From: Sphingomonas sp. PP-F2F-A104-K0414
Lineage (GTDB): Bacteria; Pseudomonadota; Alphaproteobacteria; Sphingomonadales; Sphingomonadaceae
Length of the DNA: 64,000 bases
NCBI RefSeq assembly: GCF_004340945.1
Contig: NZ_SLYD01000004.1
Coordinates: forward strand, 434,001-498,000
Reading direction: 5' to 3'
A model generated the notes under the pieces. The model saw only the letters and a program-made list of their open reading frames with translations. It had not been told where the DNA came from and did not search any database. Positions 1 to 8,092 of this stretch are shown piece after piece. Position 1 is the first letter of the stretch. Each line of letters begins with the position of its first letter. The translations under genes were made by a program, and so were the position numbers.

Positions 1-119
1 TGCGATGCGAGCGTCAGGTCGCTGCGATACGCGGCAACGGTGTTGGCCGCCGCGCCCGCTTCCGCCGTCATCATCTCAAGGAACCGGTCGATCAGGGCGC
101 GGTCGTTGGCGTGGGTCAC
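1..119 (-). CDS. xerD: Tyrosine recombinase XerD, N-terminal fragment (cut by window edge)
   Basis: The first 39 codons on the minus strand read from a GTG at 117-119 and run off the window start. The translation contains LIDRFLEMMTAEAGAAANT followed by VAAYRSDL, the typical start of the SAM-like core-binding domain of XerC/XerD recombinases, which resolve chromosome dimers at dif. The GTG overlaps the TGA of the upstream gene at 116-118 (GTGA), so the two are probably translationally coupled. Only the DNA-binding N-terminus is visible and the catalytic R-H-R-Y residues lie outside. XerD rather than XerC is inferred from the neighbouring unknown protein and aroK-aroB, an order known to me from sphingomonads. 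Confidence 0.62.
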   Translation of the reverse strand, partial: MTHANDRALIDRFLEMMTAEAGAAANTVAAYRSDLTLAS

Positions 120-1957
120 GCCCGTGCGATGGCCTCGGCAGCTATCATCCGCGCCTCGCCATCGAGCCCGACCGCGCGCAAGGCGCCGACGATCCGGTAC
201 AGCGCTTCGGGCGGGATGCCCTTCCAGTCCGGTGCCTGCATGCCGATCGCAGCGAGAACGACGACCGTACCCGCCTGCCCGTCGCGCGCGGCGCGATCGA
301 GTGCACGCGTCCACGCATTGTCCGCGCCGATCCGGACGCCGAGCGATTGCGCGGCACGTTCGATGTCGCCCGAGTTGAGCCGCCCTAGTCCGGCAAGCCC
401 CGCAAACAGCATCCGCTGCTTCAACGCCGAGTCGCCTTCGCCACCCGAATAGGAGGCGAGGTCGGCATAGCTGAGGCGACGATACGCGTCGGGGTCGCTG
501 AGCATGATCATCGCCCAGGCGTCACCCCCGGCGGGTACGGTCCCGAGCCAGCGCGCCGCGGTGCGATCAAGCCCGGCGGACAGCATCGACGCGATTAGAT
601 GATCCGCCTCGTCCTTCGCCAGCGCCGGGTTCATCCGCGCCGCCGCCCGCGCGGTCAGCACGAGGCGCGCATAGGCCGGCCGCGTATCCGCCCCGCCCCA
701 CAATTGGCGCAGCGCGTTCAGCCGCGCATCGGGACTGCGATCGGCATAGGCGGTCTGGAGATCGTTCGCGGCGGCGGTCGCTGTGCTTTGTGTGTCGTCG
801 TCGGTGGCGGCCGCGGCATAGAGATCGACCAGCGCAGCGCTGGAGAGCACACCCTGCCCCGCCGCGGACTCCGCCGGCGCCAGTCGCGCGCCGAGCGGAA
901 CCGAAGGCGACAATGCCTGCCAGTATTTCACCTGCGGACCAGCGCTAGCATAGAGATCGTCGGGGACCGCGACGCCCGTCGCCATCGCCAGCCCGAACCG
1001 CCACGCGGTCAGCTGGTCGACGCCATCCCATTCGATCGTCACCGCCTGACGGCCTTGCGCGCCGGCACCGACGACCTTCTGCGCGAGCAGCATGTCGACG
1101 CCGCTCGCGACGTTGCGACGCTTGGCGGTCGCGATCAGCGGGGTCGCCCGCGCGGGATTGCCCGAAAGCCCCGCGCACATCGCCTGCGCCATTGTCCAGC
1201 CCCGCGCCGCCGCATAGCGCATCGCGCCGGGTACCAGCGGGCACAGCCCCGCCGGATCGCCGGTCGCCAGCGACGCGTTCATCGCGACGTCGTACAGCTT
1301 CGGCGTATAATTGTCGGTGTCGACGCTCTGCGTGACGGCGCGCGCGGCGACCGATTCGCCCATCCGCAACAACAGCCATGCGCGCTCGGCCGCGAAGTCC
1401 GCGCCGTTGGTGCGGCTCGGCGTGTCGACGCGCGACACCAGCGCACGCCGCAGCAGGATCGACATCCACCGCGACGGCAGCGGCGCATTCAGTCGGCGCA
1501 TCAGCGTCTCGACATACTGGCCATCGACAGAGCCGAACGCATCGGTATCGAGGCCGCCTTCGCTCGCCATAACCGGACCGACCGTCGCGAGCGAGCGACG
1601 CGCAGACTCCGGCATCTCGTACTGCGCCAGCACGGCAGGATCGACTGGCGCAGGCGCCGCGACAGGCGGCACTGGGGGTGCGTCGCCCGGCGTCGTCGGC
1701 GGCAAAGGCTGGATCATCGCGCCCGGCTGTGCCGGTGCGGCGCTTGGCGGCGGGGTGGTCGGCTGCGATGGACCCGTCGAGCGCGTTGGCTGCGTCCCGG
1801 CCGGAGCGGTCGGGCGCGGCGCAGGCGCGGGCGTCGGCTCGCCGAACCCGGGCGGCAGGATCGATTCAGGCCGGTCCTGCCCGATTGCAGGGGCAAGCGC
1901 GACCAATGCCCCGACGGCAACCGCCGCCGCAAGCGTCGCCTTAAGAGAGGTTCGCAA
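116..1957 (-). CDS. Exported protein of unknown function with proline-rich linker
   Basis: A 613-residue protein with an N-terminal signal peptide (hydrophobic AAAVAVGALVALAPAIG, about residues 10-26). A Pro/Ala/Thr/Gln-rich low-complexity stretch follows, about residues 35-110, and then a long Ala/Leu-rich, mostly helical region without a motif I recognise. The alpha-helical repeat-like composition could be TPR/SEL1-like, but no clear consensus is seen. The start is TTG at 1957 with AAGG about nine bases upstream; no ATG gives a signal peptide. It overlaps the end of the small membrane gene upstream by 17 bases and the start of xerD downstream by four, so it belongs to a three-gene minus-strand unit. 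A periplasmic location is inferred from the signal peptide. Function unknown. Confidence 0.82.
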   Translation of the reverse strand: MRTSLKATLAAAVAVGALVALAPAIGQDRPESILPPGFGEPTPAPAPRPTAPAGTQPTRSTGPSQPTTPPPSAAPAQPGAMIQPLPPTTPGDAPPVPPVAAPAPVDPAVLAQYEMPESARRSLATVGPVMASEGGLDTDAFGSVDGQYVETLMRRLNAPLPSRWMSILLRRALVSRVDTPSRTNGADFAAERAWLLLRMGESVAARAVTQSVDTDNYTPKLYDVAMNASLATGDPAGLCPLVPGAMRYAAARGWTMAQAMCAGLSGNPARATPLIATAKRRNVASGVDMLLAQKVVGAGAQGRQAVTIEWDGVDQLTAWRFGLAMATGVAVPDDLYASAGPQVKYWQALSPSVPLGARLAPAESAAGQGVLSSAALVDLYAAAATDDDTQSTATAAANDLQTAYADRSPDARLNALRQLWGGADTRPAYARLVLTARAAARMNPALAKDEADHLIASMLSAGLDRTAARWLGTVPAGGDAWAMIMLSDPDAYRRLSYADLASYSGGEGDSALKQRMLFAGLAGLGRLNSGDIERAAQSLGVRIGADNAWTRALDRAARDGQAGTVVVLAAIGMQAPDWKGIPPEALYRIVGALRAVGLDGEARMIAAEAIARA

Positions 1958-2075
1958 GCGTCACGGCCTTTTCGACGCGGCTCTGCGGGCGCTCGGTGGC
2001 GCGCCCTGCCAGCAGGAACAGGCCGCCGACCACCACGACAAGAACGACGACGACCGAGACGATGAAACGGGACAT
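1941..2075 (-). CDS. Small single-pass membrane protein
   Basis: A 44-residue product starting MSRFIVSVVVVLVVVVGG. One strongly hydrophobic segment spans about residues 4-24, followed by a short charged tail (RATERPQSRVEKAV). The ATG at 2075 has a weak AAGG upstream. The 3' end overlaps the TTG start of the 613-residue exported protein by 17 bases, which suggests coupled translation. I do not recognise a family. It is the first gene of the leftward small protein / exported protein / xerD unit and is divergent from aroK. It is probably a membrane-anchored partner of the exported protein, by context only. Confidence 0.6.
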   Translation of the reverse strand: MSRFIVSVVVVLVVVVGGLFLLAGRATERPQSRVEKAVTLANLS

Positions 2076-2130
2076 GGCGGCGTAACCTTGTAGTGGACGG
2101 GGTAGTGGACAAAACAGGTGCCAAGAGCTT

Positions 2131-2158
2131 TTGCCCTCGCGCGGTGCCGCTGTATAGC
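2131..2158 (+). promoter_or_regulatory. Candidate sigma70-type promoter of aroK
   Basis: TTGCCC at 2131-2136 and TATAGC at 2153-2158 are separated by 16 bases in the divergent gap before aroK. If used, transcription would start near 2165, leaving almost no leader before the ATG at 2169. The match is moderate and the assignment is inference. Confidence 0.3.
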
Positions 2159-2168
2159 GCCCCTCACG

Positions 2169-2732
2169 ATGTTGCAAAGCCACAACCCCTCAGGCGGGCC
2201 CGCAGGCGGCCCCGCCCCAGCCCCGATCGATCGACCGATCGTGCTCGTCGGGCTGATGGGCGTCGGCAAGACTACCGTAGGCCGAAGGCTCGCCTTGCGC
2301 ATGAACCTGCCATTCGTCGACGCCGACCACGAGATAGAGGCGGCTTCAGGCATGACCGTCGCCGAGATCTTCGCCAAATACGGCGAAGAGTATTTCCGCG
2401 ATGGCGAACGCCGGGTGATCGCGCGGTTGATCGACGGCACGCCGAAAATCATCGCGACCGGTGGCGGCGCGTTCATCAACGACGACACGCGGGCGCTGAT
2501 CCTGCGCGACTCCATCTCCGTGTGGCTCAGCGCGCATCCCGACATCCTGGTCGAGCGCGTCGGGCGGCGCGATACGCGACCGCTTCTCCGCAACCGCGAT
2601 CCGGGCAAAGTGCTCGCCGAACTGGCGCGCGTGCGCAACCCGATCTACGCGCAGGCGCACATCCATATCGTCAGCAACAAGACGCCGCACGAAGCGACCG
2701 TCGCCGCAATCCTGAGAGCGCTTGGCCGATGA
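2169..2732 (+). CDS. aroK: Shikimate kinase
   Basis: Phosphorylates shikimate at O3 with ATP, step five of the cytoplasmic shikimate pathway to chorismate. The Walker A loop GLMGVGKTT is at residues 28-36 (K34). DADHEIE provides the conserved Asp for Mg/shikimate, GGGAF is the shikimate-binding glycine loop, and RDTRPLL is the LID arginine motif. I chose ATG 2169 (187 residues), which gives a Gly/Pro-rich lead of about 20 residues before the P-loop; an in-frame ATG at 2118 would add 17 residues unlike the family. The stop overlaps the aroB start (ATGA), so aroK and aroB form a coupled operon. Confidence 0.95.
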   Translation: MLQSHNPSGGPAGGPAPAPIDRPIVLVGLMGVGKTTVGRRLALRMNLPFVDADHEIEAASGMTVAEIFAKYGEEYFRDGERRVIARLIDGTPKIIATGGGAFINDDTRALILRDSISVWLSAHPDILVERVGRRDTRPLLRNRDPGKVLAELARVRNPIYAQAHIHIVSNKTPHEATVAAILRALGR

Positions 2733-3829
2733 AGACCGTTACCGTTGAACTGGGTTCGCGGACCTACCCGATCCACATCGAAGCGGGAATTCTCGCGCGG
2801 GCTGGCGAATTTCTCGCGCCGCTCGCGAAGGGTCGGCGCGTAGCGATCGTCACCGACAAAAATTTATCAGTGCATCTGGCGACGTTGCAGACGTCGCTGA
2901 CCGCGGCGGACATTGCGAGCGAGGCGATCGTCCTCGCGCCGGGTGAAGGCAGCAAGAGCTGGGCGACGCTGGAGACACTGTGCGACCGGCTGCTCGAACT
3001 CGGCGTCGAGCGCGGCGATCATGTCGTGGCGCTGGGCGGCGGCGTGATGGGGGATCTTGTCGGGTTCGCCTGCTCGATCCTCAAGCGCGGTTGCAACTTC
3101 GTTCAGATTCCGACGAGCCTGCTCGCGCAGGTCGACAGCTCGGTCGGCGGCAAGACCGCGATCAACACGAAGGCCGGCAAGAACCTGATCGGTGCGTTCC
3201 ATCAGCCGGTGATGGTGCTGATCGATCCACAGGTGCTCGACACGCTGCCGATCCGCGAACTCCGCGCAGGCTATGCGGAGGTCGTGAAATACGGCCTGAT
3301 CGACGACTTCGCGTTCTTCGAATGGTGCGAGGCGAATGGTGCGGCGTTGCTCGCGGGCGACCTGACGCTGCGCGAATATGCGATCGCGCACAGCGTATCG
3401 GCGAAGGCGCGGATCGTCGCGGCGGACGAGCATGAGACCAATGGGACGCGCGCACTGCTCAATCTTGGCCACACCTTTGGCCATGCGCTGGAGGCAGAGA
3501 CCGGGTTCTCGCAGGCGCTGATTCACGGTGAGGGTGTCGCGGCAGGCTGTTCGCTGGCGTTCGGGTTCTCGGCGTCGCAGGGGATTTGCTCGGGGCAGGA
3601 TGCTGAGCGTGTCGCTGCGCACTGGCGCGACGTCGGGCTGCCGGACGGGCTGGCTGCTGCAAAGATCGGCGCGAGCGGTGCCCGCCTTGTCGACCACATG
3701 CGGCACGACAAGAAGATGGCGGCAGGAACCCTCCCATTCCTGCTCGCGCGCGGGATCGGCCAGACGTATCTCGACAAGACCGTCGACCTCACCGAGGTCG
3801 AAACCTTCCTCGATTCGCAGCCCCGCTGA
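2729..3829 (+). CDS. aroB: 3-dehydroquinate synthase
   Basis: Converts DAHP to 3-dehydroquinate using NAD+ and a divalent metal, step two of the shikimate pathway. The protein has 366 residues, normal for the family. Visible motifs are the NAD-binding [11 protein letters not shown], the conserved [17 protein letters not shown], and the metal-site region [11 protein letters not shown] and HGEGVA. The ATG at 2729 overlaps the aroK stop by four bases. The open frame continues upstream, but that part is the aroK region in another frame. It is followed immediately by the DUF2256 gene, whose start shares a base with the aroB TGA (TGATG). Confidence 0.96.
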   Translation: MKTVTVELGSRTYPIHIEAGILARAGEFLAPLAKGRRVAIVTDKNLSVHLATLQTSLTAADIASEAIVLAPGEGSKSWATLETLCDRLLELGVERGDHVVALGGGVMGDLVGFACSILKRGCNFVQIPTSLLAQVDSSVGGKTAINTKAGKNLIGAFHQPVMVLIDPQVLDTLPIRELRAGYAEVVKYGLIDDFAFFEWCEANGAALLAGDLTLREYAIAHSVSAKARIVAADEHETNGTRALLNLGHTFGHALEAETGFSQALIHGEGVAAGCSLAFGFSASQGICSGQDAERVAAHWRDVGLPDGLAAAKIGASGARLVDHMRHDKKMAAGTLPFLLARGIGQTYLDKTVDLTEVETFLDSQPR

Positions 3830-3969
3830 TGCCCAACGGCATCGCCAAGCAGAACCTGCCGACCAAGGTATGTCCGGCATGCGAGCGCCCCTTCACCTGG
3901 CGCAAGAAGTGGGCGCGCGACTGGGACAGCGTGATCTATTGCTCGGACGCGTGCCGCAAGAAGCGGTGA
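3829..3969 (+). CDS. DUF2256 small zinc-ribbon-like protein
   Basis: A 46-residue protein with two cysteine pairs, VCPACERPF and YCSDACRKK, and the intervening FTWRKKW motif, which together define the DUF2256 family of short putative metal-binding proteins. The ATG at 3829 overlaps the aroB stop (TGATG), so it is very likely translated from the aro mRNA by re-initiation. Function unknown; the four cysteines suggest a structural zinc. The basic C-terminus (CRKKR) could contact nucleic acid, which is speculation. The next gene is convergent and ends 10 bases away. Confidence 0.85.
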   Translation: MPNGIAKQNLPTKVCPACERPFTWRKKWARDWDSVIYCSDACRKKR

Positions 3970-3979
3970 CGCGCGCCGG

Positions 3980-5392
3980 TCAGGCCGCGTGTGCCGGATT
4001 GCCGGCGTCGCTGTTGCGCCGGCCATAGACGAAATACAGTAAAAATCCGGCGACGTTCCAGATCACGAACCGGACCAGCGTCGAAGTCGGCAGGCTCGCG
4101 AGCAGATACAGACAGCCGAGCACGGTCACCGTACCGACGACATAGGCCGCCGGGCAACGGAACAGGCGGGGCAGTTGCGGCGCAGTTCGACGCAGCGCCA
4201 TCAGGCATACCCCGACCGAGATGAACGCGATCAGTGTCCCCGCATTGGCGAGTTCGGCGATCTCGTCGAGCCGGAAGAACCCCGCGACCGCCGCGATCGA
4301 CAGGCCGGTCAGCAGCGTGATCAGCGTCGGCGATCCGGTCCGCTTGCTGACCTTGGCGAGACCGCGCGGCAGCAGGCCGTCGCGCGCCATCACGAAGAAG
4401 ATCCGGCTCTGCCCGTACATCATCACCAGGATCACCGACGGCAGCGCGATCACTGCGGCCAGCGCGATGATCTGCGCGGCGAACGGCTGGCTCAACTGGC
4501 GCAGCACGAGCGCGAGCGGTTCGGGCGAATTGGCGAGCTGCTTGAACGGCAGCGCGCCGATCGCGCTGACCGCCACCGCCATGTAGATCACCGTGCAGAC
4601 CAGCATCGAGCCGACGATACCGATCGTCAGGTCGCGCTTGGGGTTCTTGGTCTCCTCCGCCGAGGTCGCGACCGCGTCGAAGCCGTAAAAGGCGAAGAAC
4701 ACGATCGCCGCCGCCGCCATCACACCGCGCTTATGCCCGCCAAGCTCGGTCGAGCCGAAGCCGTACGGCATGAACGGGTGGAGGTTGTCGGCCTTGAACG
4801 CAGGCGCGGCGTAGACGACGAAGATCGTCAGCGCGACCAGCTTGATCAGCACCAGCACGATGTTGAGCGTCGCGCTCTGCCGCGTGCCGAGGATCAGCAT
4901 CCCCATCACCGCGAGCGACACCAGCACCGCGGGCATGTTGACGATCCCGCCACCATGCGGACCGACCAGCAACGCGTGCGGCAAATGTATCCCCGCCGCC
5001 TCGATCCAGCCGACCAGATAGCCCGACCAGCCGACCGCGACGGTCGAGCACGCCAGCGAATATTCGAGGATCAGGCTCCAGCCCACTACCCAGGCGACAC
5101 CCTCGCCGAGCGCCGTATAGCTGAAGGTATAGGCGCTGCCCGCGGCGGGGATCAGCGTCGCGAGTTCGGTATAGGCGAGCGCCGCACACGCGCAGATCAC
5201 GCCGCAGATCACGAAGGCGAGGATCACCCCCGGCCCTGCCCGCTCGGCACCGACGCCGACCAAGGTATAGATCCCGGTGCCGACGATCGCGCCCACTCCG
5301 AGCGCGATCAGATGCGGCCAGCTCAGCGTCTTGGCGAGGCTGTGTTCGCGGCTATGGGCAGACGATTCGAACGATTTACGCGGTCCAAACAT
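3980..5392 (-). CDS. APC-family amino acid permease
   Basis: A 470-residue integral membrane protein with about 12 hydrophobic segments. It opens with the APC signature region: SWPHLIALGVGAIVGTGIYT, then GPGVILAF and YTELATLIPAAGSAYTF. It belongs to the amino acid-polyamine-organocation superfamily, nearest the cationic-amino-acid/YfnA-type branch. It is the last gene of the minus-strand unit after hydroxyproline deaminase, epimerase and the GntR regulator, with 19 bases to the regulator. Context therefore points to uptake of hydroxyproline, proline or a related amino acid; substrate assignment is inference. The start MFGPRKSFESS at 5392 gives a short cytoplasmic lead before TM1. Confidence 0.88.
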   Translation of the reverse strand: MFGPRKSFESSAHSREHSLAKTLSWPHLIALGVGAIVGTGIYTLVGVGAERAGPGVILAFVICGVICACAALAYTELATLIPAAGSAYTFSYTALGEGVAWVVGWSLILEYSLACSTVAVGWSGYLVGWIEAAGIHLPHALLVGPHGGGIVNMPAVLVSLAVMGMLILGTRQSATLNIVLVLIKLVALTIFVVYAAPAFKADNLHPFMPYGFGSTELGGHKRGVMAAAAIVFFAFYGFDAVATSAEETKNPKRDLTIGIVGSMLVCTVIYMAVAVSAIGALPFKQLANSPEPLALVLRQLSQPFAAQIIALAAVIALPSVILVMMYGQSRIFFVMARDGLLPRGLAKVSKRTGSPTLITLLTGLSIAAVAGFFRLDEIAELANAGTLIAFISVGVCLMALRRTAPQLPRLFRCPAAYVVGTVTVLGCLYLLASLPTSTLVRFVIWNVAGFLLYFVYGRRNSDAGNPAHAA

Positions 5393-5411
5393 TGCCCATC
5401 CCCTGTGATCT

Positions 5412-6065
5412 CTAGTCTCGGGCCGTGTCGAACTGCGCGCGCAGATCGGTCAGCGTCGATTGAATATGGCTGGTCAGCAGCGTCAGCATGCGATCGTCGT
5501 CGCGTGCGAGCCATGCGTCGAGCAGCTGGCGATGCTCCAGATGCGCGCGATCCTCGCGCCCCGCGGGCCGCAGATGCGCGACGACGTAGCGCTCGGCGAG
5601 AATCGCCAGCCGCTCGACCATCTGCGTGGTGAGCAGGCGGCGGCCCGGCCGGACCAGCGCGGTGTGGAACACGCGATTACGGATCGCGACTTCGGCTAGC
5701 CGCTCGCTCGCCGCGCTGTCGAGTTCCTCGAATGCGAGGATCGCAACGGCACGGTCATCGTCGTTCGCGACGGTCGATGCATAGGCGGCGGCCTGCGGCT
5801 CGATCGCCAGCCGCAGCGCGAAGATATCGTCCACCTCATCAGCCGACATCGGCTGGACCGAGTACCCCCGGTTGGCGTGGCTGGTCAGCAGGCCCTCCTG
5901 CTCCAGCCGCGCCAGCGCCTCGCGCAACGGGATTTTGCTGACGCCGAGTTCGGTCGCCAGCGCATCCTGGCGGATCGCGGTATGACCGGCGAGCTTGCCG
6001 GTGACGATCTGCTCGCGGACAATCTCGAACACCTGCTCGGACAGGGTGCGGACGACGATGCTCAT
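5412..6065 (-). CDS. GntR-family (FadR/FCD subfamily) transcriptional regulator
   Basis: A 217-residue regulator. The N-terminal winged helix-turn-helix is at about residues 5-72 (VFEIVREQIVTGKL, then LGVSKIPLREALARLEQEGL). The C-terminal all-helical FCD effector domain carries an acidic residue and spaced histidines (FHTAL, LEHRQLLDAW, SHIQ) that usually hold a metal. It sits between the hydroxyproline epimerase gene and the permease on the same strand, so it is the natural local regulator and probably autoregulated with its operon. FCD regulators often bind palindromes centred on GTATAC. Such a site lies at 8047-8063 in the divergent promoter region, and similar ones occur at 15809-15827 and 26533-26548. 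Confidence 0.93.
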   Translation of the reverse strand: MSIVVRTLSEQVFEIVREQIVTGKLAGHTAIRQDALATELGVSKIPLREALARLEQEGLLTSHANRGYSVQPMSADEVDDIFALRLAIEPQAAAYASTVANDDDRAVAILAFEELDSAASERLAEVAIRNRVFHTALVRPGRRLLTTQMVERLAILAERYVVAHLRPAGREDRAHLEHRQLLDAWLARDDDRMLTLLTSHIQSTLTDLRAQFDTARD

Positions 6066-6114
6066 GGATGGACGGCTCCGAAAACGGGATTACCGGGCCA
6101 GCATAGCCGAAATG

Positions 6115-7113
6115 TCATGAAACTTGGAAACCGTTCCAGAAACGATCGTCGCGATCGATCCAGATCGTGTTGAACCCGGTCGCGATCGCCGATCCCTCGA
6201 TCGACGGGACGATCGCGGGGGTATCACCGAGCGACGTTTCCGCCTCGACGCGGCCGATGAAGCGGCTGCCGATATAGCTTTCGTGGACGAACCGGTCGCC
6301 GACCGCCAATCGCCCCTTGTCCGCCAGATGCGCGAGCCGTGCCGACGTGCCGGTGCCGCACGGGCTGCGGTCGATCGCCTTGTCGCCGTAGAATACCGCG
6401 TTGCGACCGTCGGCGCCGTCTCCGCGTGGCACGTCCGCCCACAGCACATGGCTGACGCCGCGGATCGTCGGATCGAGCGGATGGACCGGCTCGAACTGTG
6501 CCCGCACCGCCTCGCGAACGCGACCGCTGAGCGCGATGATCTCCGCCGCGCCGAGATCGTCGAGCCCGGTATAGCGCCCCTGCGGCTCGACGATCGCGTA
6601 GTAATTGCCACCATAGGCGACATCGATGCTCAGCGGACCGATCCCCTCGACGTCGACCGCGATCCCGCGTGCCGCGACATACGCGGGCACGTTGGTGATC
6701 CGCACCGAAGTCACCTTCGCGCCCTCGGTTTCGTAGGCCACGTCGATCACGCCCGCGGGCACCTCGATCCGCAACCGGCCCGGTACGGCCGGCTGGATCA
6801 ACCCGTGTTCGAGCCCGAACGTCACCATCCCGATCGTGCCATGCCCGCACATCGGCAGGCACCCGCTCGTCTCGATGAACAGGAGGCCGATGTCGGTATC
6901 GTCGCGCGTCGGCGGATACAGGAACCCGCCCGACATCATGTCGTGCCCGCGCGGCTCGAAGCAGAGCCCGGTACGGATCCAGTCGAACCGGGTCATGAAA
7001 TCCTGCCGCCGCTCCGACATCGACGCGCCCTTGAGCAACGGCGCCCCACCCGCGACGAGGCGGACCGGATTGCCGGCAGTGTGGCCGTCGATGCAGAAGA
7101 AGGTGTGGCGCAT
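6115..7113 (-). CDS. 4-hydroxyproline 2-epimerase (proline racemase family)
   Basis: A 332-residue cytoplasmic enzyme of the proline racemase superfamily that interconverts trans-4-hydroxy-L-proline and cis-4-hydroxy-D-proline. Both catalytic cysteines are present: C89 in MCGHGTIG and C252 in DRSPCGTGTSAR. This favours an epimerase/racemase over trans-3-hydroxyproline dehydratases, which replace the second cysteine. IDGHTAGNPVR near the N-terminus is also typical. Its start overlaps the stop of the DHDPS-type deaminase gene (ATGA), so the two are co-translated. The neighbouring D-amino-acid dehydrogenase and deaminase support the hydroxyproline route over proline racemisation. It could be named hypE or lhpA; I leave the symbol blank. 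Confidence 0.92.
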   Translation of the reverse strand: MRHTFFCIDGHTAGNPVRLVAGGAPLLKGASMSERRQDFMTRFDWIRTGLCFEPRGHDMMSGGFLYPPTRDDTDIGLLFIETSGCLPMCGHGTIGMVTFGLEHGLIQPAVPGRLRIEVPAGVIDVAYETEGAKVTSVRITNVPAYVAARGIAVDVEGIGPLSIDVAYGGNYYAIVEPQGRYTGLDDLGAAEIIALSGRVREAVRAQFEPVHPLDPTIRGVSHVLWADVPRGDGADGRNAVFYGDKAIDRSPCGTGTSARLAHLADKGRLAVGDRFVHESYIGSRFIGRVEAETSLGDTPAIVPSIEGSAIATGFNTIWIDRDDRFWNGFQVS

Positions 7114-8015
7114 CAGTTCGAGAGCGTCGGGCGCGTTGCCGCCGCCTTCTCGACCATCGCGATCACCTCGGCACGGCGTTCGCCGATCAGCGGATAGCGT
7201 GGCGGCAAGACGCGTTCGGAGCCGCGCCCCATGACCTGCTCGGCGAGCTTGATCGACTGGACCAGGTCATGCTCGGCATCGAGATGGAGCAAAGGCATGA
7301 ACCAGCGATAGATCTCCATCGCCTTGGCATGATCGCCGCGCGCGAACGCGTTGACCAGTTCGACCGATTCCCGCGGGAATGCGTTGGTGAGCCCGGAGAC
7401 CCAGCCCTGCGCCCCCAGATACAGCCCCTCGAGCGCAACGTCGTCGAGCCCGGCGAACAGCACGTAGCGGTCGCCGAACGCGGTCTTCACGTCGGTGAAA
7501 CGCCGCGTGTCGGGCGCCGACTCCTTGACCGCGACGATGTTCGCGACATCGACCAGCGCAGCGAGCACGTCGTTGTCGATCAGCGTGCGATATGCCGGCG
7601 GGTTGTTATAGAGCATGATCGGCAGACCGACCTGCTCCGCCACGCCCTTGAAATGCGCAACAAGCTCATGCGGCTTCGGCACATAGACCATCGGCGGCAA
7701 CAGCATCAGGCCGTCCGCGCCGGCCTTTTCGGCGGCCTGCGCATACCGAACGGCGCGCCGCGTGTCGTATTCCGACACCCCGGTGATGACCGGCACGCGG
7801 CCGTCGACCGCCTCGACGATCGCGGTCAGTACCTCGACCTTTTCATCATAGTCGAACGAGTTATTCTCGCCGACCGTGCCGAGCGCGATCACCCCGGTCA
7901 CGCCGTCGCGGATCAGGTCGTCGACGACGCGCTGCGTGTCGGCGAGATCGACGCTCATGTCCTCGCGGATCTGCGTCGTTACGGCCGGAAATACACCCTT
8001 CCATTCGACAGACAT
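7113..8015 (-). CDS. DHDPS-family lyase, likely 1-pyrroline-4-hydroxy-2-carboxylate deaminase
   Basis: A 300-residue TIM-barrel protein of the dihydrodipicolinate synthase/N-acetylneuraminate lyase family. The Schiff-base lysine is K164 in VAVKES and the catalytic tyrosine is Y136 in MLYNNP; GTVGEN is the conserved substrate loop. In hydroxyproline catabolism this family converts 1-pyrroline-4-hydroxy-2-carboxylate to 2-oxoglutarate semialdehyde and ammonia. That role is inferred from its coupling to the epimerase and divergence from the FAD dehydrogenase. True dapA is less likely in this context. It is the first gene of the minus-strand unit, with AAGG upstream of ATG 8015. No 2-oxoglutarate semialdehyde dehydrogenase is in the window, so the last step must be encoded elsewhere. 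Confidence 0.87.
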   Translation of the reverse strand: MSVEWKGVFPAVTTQIREDMSVDLADTQRVVDDLIRDGVTGVIALGTVGENNSFDYDEKVEVLTAIVEAVDGRVPVITGVSEYDTRRAVRYAQAAEKAGADGLMLLPPMVYVPKPHELVAHFKGVAEQVGLPIMLYNNPPAYRTLIDNDVLAALVDVANIVAVKESAPDTRRFTDVKTAFGDRYVLFAGLDDVALEGLYLGAQGWVSGLTNAFPRESVELVNAFARGDHAKAMEIYRWFMPLLHLDAEHDLVQSIKLAEQVMGRGSERVLPPRYPLIGERRAEVIAMVEKAAATRPTLSN

Positions 8016-8046
8016 TCGGTATCGACCTTCCTGCGTTTCAATATAT

Positions 8047-8063
8047 ATACCGTATACGAAATC
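8047..8063. promoter_or_regulatory. Candidate operator (GTATAC-centred) in divergent hydroxyproline promoter region
   Basis: ATACCGTATACGAAATC lies in the 77-base gap between the divergent deaminase and dehydrogenase genes. Its core CGTATACG (8051-8058) is a perfect palindrome, and ATATATATAC precedes it. On the minus strand it reads GATTTCGTATACGG, close to the sites at 15809-15827 and 26533-26548. GTATAC-centred palindromes are typical FCD-type GntR operators. The likely ligand is the GntR protein encoded at 5412-6065. Confidence 0.55.
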
Positions 8064-8092
8064 GATGGGTGCGGTGCAACAGGAGAAATGGG

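Noticed and set aside
1..119. Phage integrase of a mobile element
   Set aside because: The fragment starts like XerD and is coupled to the conserved xerD-aroK region, which points to a housekeeping recombinase.
7113..8015. dapA (4-hydroxy-tetrahydrodipicolinate synthase)
   Set aside because: Family catalytic residues are shared, but the coupling to hydroxyproline epimerase and divergence from a D-amino-acid dehydrogenase point to the hydroxyproline deaminase.
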